Source of the DNA: Antrodiella citrinella
Taxonomy: Eukaryota; Basidiomycota; Agaricomycetes; Polyporales; Steccherinaceae
Assembly (NCBI GenBank): GCA_004802725.1
Contig: SGPM01000419.1
Span: forward strand, 1-20,693
Direction of reading: 5' to 3'
DNA: 20,693 nucleotides
The position numbers and the translations under genes were made by a program. Under the pieces are notes generated by a model, which saw only the letters and a program-made list of their open reading frames with translations, ran no database searches and was not told the DNA's origin. Positions 1 through 8,147 of the stretch are shown here, piece by piece (the first letter of the stretch is position 1; each line of letters opens with the position of its first letter).

Positions 1-797
1 AAGAAGAGCGAGAGACGAGGACCAGCGCATACTGAGGAAACGACTGTGAAAGCAGGAGCTCTTCGACCGACATCTTAATACGCTGGTATCCAAAGGCTTT
101 ATAGTGTACGCGTAACGCTAGAAGAAGTTGAGAAGGACAAAAACTTGAAAAAGAGGCGAGCAGCTTGTTATGGGTACGGGCAATCCATGGCACGGAAAGT
201 CCCGAGAGCGTCCATGAGCGCTATTCGCAGCAACCGTCGACGAGCCCTCCGTGGTGGTAGTCGGATAGTCCTCCCTCCACATTCGTCGTAGAAAAAAACT
301 GAGTAGACAGATCCTCTTTAAAGTAATATGGAAGCTATTTGGTGGAAGGAAAATTTTATACGCTCAATGCTGGTTGAGTTCAGGTAATCAAACCTACTTA
401 AAAATGCGAATCAAAAGAATTCCTTCCACCAAATGATTCAGAACAGATATCCAAAGCTCTGTGTGCTTCAATTTTGTGTGTACGGTGAGCAGTTCCCCTG
501 ATCTATTATACCTGGGTGTACGAAGCATTCGCTAAAGTGAGGATCGGCGTCTAAACTCAATTTGCAGTCAATCTGAGCCCTGCGAGACGTGTTCTCCTTC
601 GTTTCCTCTGCCACTTCTTGTCTCTTTACGCGTTTTCACGCGTCCTCACATTCCTTTTTGATTCATATTACTTATTTGTCCATGCTTCTCCTTTAACATG
701 GCCGTAACAAAGTACAATCGCCAGTTCAATGTCCGTCGTCAGTCTGCAGCGCAGAAGACCCATTTGAAGAAGCTCCAAGCAGGTCGAAGCGGACACC
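1..797. other. Upstream region without a recognisable gene
   Basis: I see no coding exon with family resemblance here. The stretch holds a short inverted repeat (337-351 with 420-434) and ends in a pyrimidine-rich leader before the PEX13 start. It would be the natural place for an upstream PEX13 exon encoding the Gly/Tyr-rich N-terminus, but I find no such composition. A reading frame opens at ATG 698 and runs to 1201, but it overlaps PEX13 in another frame and looks like chance. Confidence 0.5.
337..434. repeat. 15-bp inverted repeat with 68-bp spacer
   Basis: ATTTGGTGGAAGGAA at 337-351 is matched by its exact reverse complement at 420-434. The spacer is AT-rich, so the unit is about 98 bp. 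It could be a miniature inverted-repeat element or a hairpin. I see no clear target-site duplication at its edges. Confidence 0.6.
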
Positions 798-1602
798 ATG
801 AACCCCTCACTCACGCAAACCCTCGAATCCACGACCCAACACACCTTCGCGCTCCTCCAGTCGATCGTTCAGACCTTCAGCGGCGTCGCGCAGATGCTCG
901 AGTCGACGTTCATGGCCACGCACTCGTCGTTCTTCGCCATGGTCGGCGTCGTCGACCAGTTTGGCCAGCTCCGGAACGCGCTGGGGAGCGTGCTGGGCCT
1001 GTTTGGGCTCGTGAGGTGGATGAAGGACATGCTCACGGGGAACAGGGGCGGCGCAGGACAGCTGCGAGGCGAGTTCCGCGATTTTATGAACGGACGACCG
1101 GTGCAGGGACCGTCGTCGGGCCCGCCGGCACCCAAGCCGAGCAAGAAACCTCTCATCATCTTCCTCCTTGCTATCTTTGGTATCCCGTATGCGATGCATA
1201 GGCTCGTGCGCATCCTCAATGAACGACAACAGGCCCAACAGGCTGAGTTGGCGGCTGCAGGTGGACAACCAGGGATGCTTCCACCATTAGACCCGTCGCA
1301 GTTAAGCTTTGCGCGGGCGCTCTATCCGTTTGAGGCGACTTCACCGTCAGAGCTTGCATTGAAGGAAAACGAGATTGTTGCGATTATGGGCAAGCTCGAC
1401 CCTGCTACCGGTATGGAGGTTGACCCCAGAGTAGAGGTGAGTTCATTATCCGTTCATTTGAGGTATTTGGCCTAATAACCTTTGACAGGTAGAGGGCAGT
1501 GAGTGGTGGAAAGGCCGGACACGGGAAGGTCGGGAAGGTTGGTTCCCCAAGAAATGGGTGCAAATACTGGAGAGGAAGCCGGAAGTCAAGAAGGTTGACT
1601 AG
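798..1602 (+). CDS. PEX13: Peroxin-13, peroxisomal docking factor (short N-terminus)
   Basis: PEX13 is a peroxisomal membrane protein that docks the cargo receptors PEX5 and PEX7 together with PEX14. Two exons, 798-1436 and 1489-1602, flank a 52-base GTGAGT...CAG intron and give 251 residues. The conserved N-terminal core begins MNPSLTQTLESTTQHTFALL. Hydrophobic segments lie near residues 46-75 and 117-135. The C-terminal SH3 domain starts at ALYPFEA (about residue 175), has the EWW pair just after the intron, and ends GWFPKKWV. Family members are usually about 100 residues longer, with a Pro-rich start and a Gly/Tyr-rich stretch before MNPSL. No such stretch lies upstream, so either the protein is truly short, a first exon is missing, or the 5' side is rearranged. 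The gene converges on the TDP2-like gene, leaving 226 bases between them. The family call is firm; the start is less so. Confidence 0.9.
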
Positions 1603-1828
1603 TCCTTTTCCCTTGGATCTTGTATGTGGTGCATCTCTTGCAACATTTGTTTCGTCTGTCGAGCTCGATGCTGGATACCTGGTTGTGGACCATCTGCTTA
1701 TATGGAGTTAGGTGGATTCTCTGCCCTTTGACTACCACTTCGTTTCATGTATTTCCGACTCATTGGTCTTGTTGAATTATTGTCATTTTTTCACTCACTC
1801 AGAGTTCTCGCCCGACCTTTGACAGCGC

Positions 1829-2838
1829 TCAGATGGTAAAGGTACATCTCAACCCACAATGGTCACTCCACGGTCGACACTTTTTTCCCCCGGCTTGGGC
1901 ACCTACCTCAACAACACCAGGCTTTAAAACCTCCATCTCCTCAACCTTCACCTGTGGGCCCATCACGACGACCTTGTCCAACCTCTTCGGCCGCAGTCTG
2001 TCCCTTCGTTCCCCAAAGCCGTCACCTTCACGTCACCCCAGGGTCTGCCCTCCCATACAAAGCGACCCAAGCATCTTCCAAGCCGTTCTGCTCGACGAGC
2101 GCATCGTCCTCTGCTCCCCTGATCGCGTTGAAGTCCCCCGCGCACCCTGACTCACGCAGCTCGGAGGCGAGGAGGACGAGCTGTTGCGCGCGGTAGGGGA
2201 GGGCGAGTCGAGGTGCACGTTTATAAGTCGGAATGGGTTCTTAAGAGAAGCGGCGTGGATGTCGACGCAGAGCGCGTCGCGGTTGTACTTGCTCGGTCGC
2301 GGGATGCGCGCGACGCGTCCGAGCACCAGCTTGAGCTGACAAGCGCGTCCGTCTGCTCGTCAGCATCGGACGCAAGCCGCGCCCTGTTCAGCAACATCAT
2401 CGTCGCAAGAGGCACTTTCTCCTCCCCGTATGCATTGACAGCCTTTCCGTGCCCATCCCTGTCCTCGGCCGAGGCGTCCGAAGCCAAGAACCCCGCACGC
2501 ACCCTCGTATCGCCCAGGAGCGCCGCCGTGACTTCCTGCAGAAACACGACATCAGGCCCGCTCGGAGGACGTGGCGAAGGCGAGAGAGTCTGTCCAGGAC
2601 CTTTGCGATCGGCTCCGAGGCTCAGGATGTGGCTCAAGAGCAGTATGGCGCGTGCGACGGGCCGCGAGGAGAATGCGTCGGTGTTCCGTGATAGGAGCTC
2701 GAGAGGAACCCCGGGCCTCTGCGGTTCTTGGCTCTGCGGCAGCGTCTGTCTGTTACTTGTATTTGAAGATATGGGTACCCACCTTCGCGTAGAGGGGTTG
2801 AAGGTAGACAGAGTGCGCCACATTCTGTTGGTGATCAT
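1829..2838 (-). pseudogene. TDP2-like endonuclease/exonuclease/phosphatase, three frameshifts
   Basis: This is a Mg-dependent phosphodiesterase of the fold that includes tyrosyl-DNA phosphodiesterase 2; the fungal family's true substrate is not evident here. Read from ATG 2838 it opens with a typical N-terminus (LSTFNPSTRRWVP), then NTDAFSSRPVARA, then the catalytic FLQEV. The frame then shifts near 2335-2370 into RIPRPSKYNRDALCVDI and LINVHLDSP. It shifts again in a G/C run at 2196-2206 into the GDFN motif and GLEDAW, and again near 2020-2045 into RLDKVVVMG and the terminal WSDHCGLRCTF before the stop at 1829-1831. All four catalytic motif regions are present, though TWN reads SRN. No GT-AG intron fits the breaks. 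It is therefore either a young pseudogene of about 336 residues or an intact gene with sequence errors. Confidence 0.7.
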
Positions 2839-3197
2839 GGCGGTTTGTGCGAGAGCAAGATGTTACGCTGGTTCTACTGTGCTCTTCTTCACAAACTATC
2901 GGATGTTGGTCTTGTTACCCAGCTGTTGTGTGCGAGTTCCGTCTAGTCTGTCCATCGAACGTACTCGAGACGATTATTCAGAAATACGGTAAATTACAAC
3001 AAAGCGATAGTACAACCAAAAAGCAGGGACTATGGGAGCGTCAAAAATGATAGAAGGGGAAGGGTCGAGTAAGAGCAATGGTAGGATACAATGGAGAGTG
3101 TTGGTGTTACAGTCATGAAGGGGCGAAAGGTCGTACTCAGTCGTGATCCATCGTTTCCTATCCGTCCGATGTTGGCCAGCTAGGGTCCCGGGGTTAT
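2839..3197. other. Intergenic, upstream of TDP2-like gene and downstream of PMP3
   Basis: This 359-base stretch lies between two minus-strand genes. It should hold the promoter of the TDP2-like gene and the 3' UTR of PMP3. I see no convincing TATA box, RNA gene or further exon. Confidence 0.4.
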
Positions 3198-3626
3198 TTA
3201 CATGGCACCCTCACTTCTAGAGATGATCCACCTAAGAATATGCTTCAGTATGCGAAGTGAGGATGTAGCATGTCGTGAGGACGCACCAAGCGTGAAGGAT
3301 ACCAGGGATCCAACCGAGGATGGTGAGAAGAATGTTAATCCAGAAGTCTGGTGAGATCACAAGTTGAGCAACGAGCTCTGAGATGGAACGACCACCTGTA
3401 CATACCTGCAGTGATTCCGCGCTCTGTAAGTGTGGTTGAGGTGATCAGTACAACAGCTCGTAGTGAACATCACATCTATGGAATGCTAACTGAAGAATAC
3501 GGCGACAGGGGGCAAGAAACTGCGATTACAAGGTCAGTTATACCTCTCGGACACAAGTGAGATGAGTACTGACATTGCGACAAAGTAGAGAACGACGTCG
3601 CGAGTGGGGGAGACGACGGAAGTCAT
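3198..3626 (-). CDS. PMP3: PMP3/RCI2-type small membrane proteolipid
   Basis: This is a small plasma-membrane proteolipid of the UPF0057 family; in yeast Pmp3 affects membrane potential and salt tolerance. Five exons (3574-3626, 3491-3519, 3406-3423, 3287-3347, 3198-3231) are separated by introns of 54, 67, 58 and 55 bases, and all keep the frame, giving 64 residues. The first hydrophobic helix is VVLYFVAIFLPPVAVFF with the family's LPP; the loop is KRGITADFW; the second helix runs INILLTILGWIPGILHAWW, then a short tail IISRSEGAM. The third exon is only 18 bases. The last intron (GTGCGT...TTAG) restores the usual HAWW ending; reading through it gives an atypical tail. It is divergent from the gene at 3757, with 130 bases between the two starts. 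Confidence 0.9.
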
Positions 3627-3756
3627 GGCTGAGTTGTCTAATGGGATGGGGGATGGGAGGAACCTGTGAGACTCGGGATGGTCCCCTGTCCCGTTATAAA
3701 GAACTCTGCCTCAGGCGTGAGTGAGCGGGTTGCGTCATTGTCTCTCGTCACTCTCC
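3627..3756. promoter_or_regulatory. Divergent promoter between PMP3 and the 3757 gene
   Basis: The 130 bases between the two start codons contain TATAAAG at 3695-3701. It lies 62 bases before the plus-strand ATG. The overlapping TTTATAA on the other strand lies about 70 bases before the PMP3 ATG, so one near-palindromic site could serve both genes. Function is inferred from position only. Confidence 0.5.
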
Positions 3757-4792
3757 ATGACTAATCCCACGCCTCACCGGCAATGGCCGATTGCTCCTCA
3801 ACTTCCCAACCTCGCTCACAACATCTCCGTGGACTCAGATGATTCTCTACCTCAGTGAGAGTTGCGGTATTCCTGCTCACCGTCAGCAACGTAAGGCATC
3901 CCACCCAACTTCCGAATGCCACGCATAAGCTACGTGACCTTTCAATTGCTTTCAAAGTTCTGCAGCCTCGAGGTGCAGTAGCGCAGGTTAGTAACGCGCG
4001 GGTCTCGTCATTCCGTATCTCGTGCAACTGCCGGGTTGTACGAGTGACACCGAGCCAAGATATTCTGGGTCTCTTTTCCCGGACAGTTCGGAGCTGTCTA
4101 CGGCTTTCGGGTCGTGTACGGGGCCACTGCATGGTGTGCTGAATACGACCTGATAGTGCGACGGAAGTCGGCTATTCAAAGTGTCAGCCAGTGCACGCAT
4201 TAGTACGTGCTCTGCGTTGTCCAATTTCGTCACGGACTTATCGGACACCGCAAGGCTCTACCTTCTTCATACAGTCGTCGTTTTCCCCCGACGAGTCCGA
4301 CACTGTCCGTAGAAATAGGCTCGGTCAGTGGCCACCAAGGAGGTGAGAACATGTTGGTATTCTATGACAGTCTCACTGATCCATACTTATAGGTCTATGC
4401 GTATCACTGAATTTTGATCACAGCGCCGCCGCATCTACCTTTGATATGTCAGTCTGATTTGACCTGCGACTCTTTCCCTTGATTGCTATTCGGCAGTCTG
4501 TTGTTCCGTTCTTCAAAAGTCGAACGTGTTTTCAAGTTGTCTACCGATGTGTTGAAGTGGTCGGGACACTATGGGAACACATTCGGCCGCTCATGGGCTC
4601 CGTGTGTCAGCTGTATGCGCTGGAGTTAATGCTGTTCATTTCGCGCAGGGTACATGTTGAGAAAGTTGTGTTTCGCAATATGGGGTATGTTCAGTTTGAT
4701 CAGCGCAGATATATCAGTCATACTCATACTCTGAAAGCTCAGGATTCGATGGCATACGTGTTTGCCTTGGTTCCAAGATTTGGGCCTTCTAG
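3757..4792 (+). CDS. Hypothetical intron-rich protein, about 207 residues
   Basis: I do not recognise this gene. Eight exons fit: 3757-3854, 3896-3986, 4087-4202, 4275-4342, 4393-4447, 4497-4601, 4649-4684 and 4738-4792. Their total is 624 bases, an exact multiple of three with no internal stop. The introns have good donors (GTGAGA, GTTAGT, GTACGT, GTGAGA, GTCAGT, GTGTGT, GTATGT) and AG acceptors. The first intron (41 bases) is short and its acceptor uncertain; the third exon's acceptor is also less sure. The product begins MTNPTPHRQWPIAPQLPNLA, followed by HNISVDSDDS, and ends VCLGSKIWAF. HNISVDSDDS faintly recalls secreted or membrane-anchored Agaricomycete proteins that open with a 'N-x-T/S-V-D' strand, but I would not assign it. 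The TATAAAG 62 bases upstream supports this start. Confidence 0.5.
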
Positions 4793-4978
4793 GCCTCGCC
4801 GCAATGCCAATAGCCAGCCTAACATGACATCCTATGTCGATTTACAGCGAGCGCTGACCATCGGCGTCCGTGGCTGTCCGTTCAACCACGCCAACATTCC
4901 TCGATACGTCCGACAGCGCTTCTTCATTGCCTCGTTCCGAGCTGTTCACACCAATGCACCTCCATCATCCGTACCCTT

Positions 4979-4984
4979 TATATT
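4979..4984 (+). promoter_or_regulatory. Possible TATA box of the CRIB-kinase gene
   Basis: TATATT in CCCTTTATATTCC lies about 47 bases before the ATG at 5031. Its position supports that start over in-frame ATGs further upstream, where the open frame runs through the introns of the preceding gene. Confidence 0.4.
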
Positions 4985-5030
4985 CCTTTGCTCTGGCTCG
5001 AGACCCTTGCTTTCACTTTTCACCCACGTT

Positions 5031-7625
5031 ATGTCTCCTGGAATCCGATCGCCCAAACCTCGACGAGCACCTGCGATGCAACACTCCATCTCTGGGCCGG
5101 TCGAGGGCTCCTTCGCGCACGTGTCGCACATTCCATCCCAGAACGACGAAAGGCGAAGCACACCGTCTACTATCGACCCAACGACACCGCATACAGCGAT
5201 CACCGATAACAAAGTCGTTAACATTGTTGTCGCCGCCGCCACGCCGCCCAAACATTCACGCTCTCCTTCCATCTCCAAGCCCCTGGAGGGTTCCTTCAGA
5301 CATATCGGGCACATGGCGTACGAATTGGAGAAAGGGCTCGTTATGAAGGGCGTTGACCCTTCCTGGCACGACGCGGTCCAGTTCCAATTCCTCCCCCGCG
5401 AACCCAAGAAGACCCCGACGCATATCGGAGCCAGAGATCTTCCCATACGCTGACCGAGAGATCGATGACGTGAAGGTGGGACCATCCGCGATCGAGCGAC
5501 TGCCCAAGTCTGCACCTGGAATACTCAGCCAGCGGGTCATGCAGCATCATCGGCCCAGTCAGAGTCATGATTTTCATGGGCGTACGGGGCGGACGATGAC
5601 GATGACTGCTCGACCGGAAGCCGTGTATGCAAGGTCGAGATCTCGTGGCGGAGAAGACGATGCGCCGATACCTGTTGCTCGGTCAGCCTCTGCAGCGCCT
5701 GCTACGAACAGGGAAACGAACCCTCCACGGACTCCTACGAAGAAGGGCATCGCGTTACCACAGAGCCCCAGTCCGGCAGGAAGGGAAAGACGTCCGGTAG
5801 TTCGTAAGCCCGTGCCCAAGTTTAGTTCGAACCAGGACGATGCAGCAGACGTACAGACGCCGCCAAAGACACCTACGAGGCGGCGTATGGACGTATGTGG
5901 GGAGAAGCCACCAACACCGAGACCAGGTCAGACCTCAAAGATGTGTACTCTTTGAGGAGAGCTCATCCGACGTCATCTGTCTAGCTGCCAGGTATTTTGA
6001 CGACTCACCTATCGACGACCTCTTTGAACCCTCCGAGTCACCACCATCCACGTCCGAGCGCAAAGAAGAAGTCACCCGGTGGCGGAAAGCGATGCAACGG
6101 AAATCAGATATTTACGAGCAACAATACGTCGAGAACGCCGACTCCGCGCCGCCTCTGCCCATCCCTGCCGCCCCAGTGCTCACCGCAACGCTCAGTGTGC
6201 GAGATCAGATCATGCGGTGTATCAAGGCTGCTATCGAGTTTGATGACCACAAAGAGTTAGCTGAATTGCAGGGTGACGACGCGCAGTTGGCGGTGGACAC
6301 TACGTGGGAGGTCAGTCTCAGTACCCATACCACTGACCTCCCCTCACGAGTCAACAGATGCTGTTCATCCCTCCCCCTGCACGGTTCGCGTCATCAGAAC
6401 CGTCCACACCTCACCGCGTGAAACGCGCACGCCTCCGTCGCCTTTCACTCAAACTCGTCCTGCAGTACGATAAAATGCCATCTGCCTTGTTCCTCTCTGG
6501 CGTGCAATGTCACGATCGGGAAGCGTCGGTGGGAGGGGGGTTCGCGGATGTGTATTGTGGGACGTTTGGGAATATGAAGGTCGCGTTGAAGGTTCTGAGG
6601 GCGTTCAAGATGTCGCCGGATACGGCGAAGATCAGGCTGAAGAGGGTACGTTTCTGTTTCCTTATTCACGTCCTTCTGAGGGGTGCAGGCTGACGAGCAC
6701 GTCAAGGCATTTTATCGCGAGTCACTCTTATGGCAAGACCTAGCGCATCCGCATATTCTTCCCTTTCTTGGTGTCTCTGAGGGTGTTTTTAAACACTCCG
6801 TCTGCATGGTCCTGCCGTGGATGGAAAACGATAACGTTCTGAATTTCATGGACAAGATGAAAGAGAGTGGGGCACTTTCTAGTCAGAATCACGATGCAGT
6901 GATCAACCAATGGGTAAGGGTTCTTAGCTGCAGGCTACGCTGTAAAATGGGTGTTGATATTGTATATGATACAGTGCTACGAAACGGCACTGGGACTCGC
7001 ATACCTGCACGAAGAAGGTATCGTCCACGGTGACCTCCGCGGCGTAAGTTCCCTCCCCTCCTCCCGACAACTCACCTCTTCAACGCCAACCAACAGGCAA
7101 ACATCCTCGTAGACGAGAACCTCAGCCTGCGCCTCACAGATTTTGGGATGTCCGTAATCGCAGAGGGGACGGGATACAACTATGGTTCGGATCGTGGCGG
7201 GGCGAAGCGGTGGCTCGCGCCCGAGCTCATCAGTCCGGAGCAGTTCTATCTGACGAGCAGTCGGCCGTCGTATGCGAGTGACGTCTATTCGTTCGCGCTC
7301 ACCACCGTCGAGGTATCTCATCCTTTTTGTCTCACCCAGAATTTCTACTTATACGAGGTAGTTGTACACCGGCAAACCACCATTCGGCGCACTCAAAGAA
7401 CACCAGATCATCCACCGGGTCTTACAAGGCCAACGCCCTGCTCGACCCACTATTACTAACACTCACATTGACTCGGACGGCGGTGGCAGTGGAAGTATGT
7501 CGGATCCGCTGTGGAAGTTGACGGCGCGGTGTTGGCGGCACCAGCCTGCGAATAGACCGAGTGCTGCGTATGCGGTGAAGGTCATGGAGGGGTCGACGAG
7601 GCAGAGGTTGGACTCGACATGTTAG
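5031..7625 (+). CDS. TKL-type protein kinase with two CRIB-like motifs
   Basis: Predicted Ser/Thr or dual-specificity kinase of about 760 residues. Exons: 5031-5926, 5985-6310, 6358-6645, 6689-6913, 6975-7043, 7097-7312, 7362-7625. Two CRIB-like motifs lie near the start: ISGPVEGSFAHVSHI (residues 20-34) and ISKPLEGSFRHIGHM (81-95), the second followed by GVDPSW as in fungal CRIB domains. A basic, Ser/Pro-rich region follows to about residue 330, then a helical stretch. The kinase domain has a Gly loop GGGFADVY (466-473), VALK lysine (485), YRE for helix C, HGDLRGAN (Asp 598), DFG (616), APEL and DVYSF, so all catalytic residues are present. The HRD arginine is Gly. Exon 1 needs one base removed between about 5373 and 5450: the CRIB part and the following basic part are in different frames, and no GT-AG intron joins them while keeping GVDPSW. 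The paralogue at 8148 follows 522 bases downstream. Confidence 0.75.
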
Positions 7626-8147
7626 GTGGGGGTTCATTGGTATTTTTATTGGGTTCATTGGATTTCTCGTCTTATGCATGTGTACAGTTGGGTAGTCCAG
7701 AGTAAGTCTATCTCAAGTAGGTAAAAGATTGCGCGAATGTCTGAAAGCTGGACGAAGCATGCGGGTACTAAGGAGACCTCGAGTCATTCAAACCGATCAT
7801 GATCGAGGAGGTCAGTCTCTGAGACTCGGAACGCTGGTAAATCTTCAAGTAACTTGCCACCGACCAGCTCTTCCTCTTGTCTATTCTGCTCTCTTCCTCG
7901 TCATAATTAAGCTTCAGACCTGAAGTACTCGAGCGTTGATGTCACACACGGAACGGGGACATTGTGCGGATTTGGCGTGGACTTGGAGCGCTGTCGAGGC
8001 TTGTCTGTCTATGAACAGTAATATGCACATCCTGGTTCTCGATCGTTATATACAAGACCATCTGCTCAATGTCTTGATGAAACGTGCTCTCAACCCTGCT
8101 CCCAACTACCATCTCCCTACCGACTGACACCGCCCGTTGCCTCTAGG
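7626..8147. other. Intergenic between the two kinase genes
   Basis: This 522-base stretch should contain the 3' UTR of the first kinase gene and the promoter of the second. TATATAC at 8047-8053 lies about 95 bases before ATG 8148 and is a candidate TATA box. A 63-codon frame at 7936-8127 shows no family features and overlaps the likely promoter, so I do not call it. Confidence 0.45.
8047..8053 (+). promoter_or_regulatory. Possible TATA box of the tandem kinase gene
   Basis: TATATAC lies about 95 bases before ATG 8148 in otherwise non-coding sequence. Position is the only support. Confidence 0.35.

Noticed and set aside
698..1201. 167-codon frame overlapping PEX13
   Set aside because: It runs in another frame through the conserved PEX13 core, is rich in Arg/His from GC-rich codons, and has no family resemblance.
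2213..2992. 259-codon plus-strand frame
   Set aside because: It is antisense to the TDP2-like gene, whose catalytic motifs on the minus strand show where the coding signal lies.
4479..5030. In-frame upstream extension of the CRIB kinase gene
   Set aside because: The open frame crosses exons and introns of the 3757 gene and precedes the TATA-like site; the start at 5031 fits better.
5352..5433. Possible intron joining the two frames of kinase exon 1
   Set aside because: It would remove the GVDPSW part of the CRIB-like motif and its donor (GTTGAC) is poor; a one-base indel is simpler.
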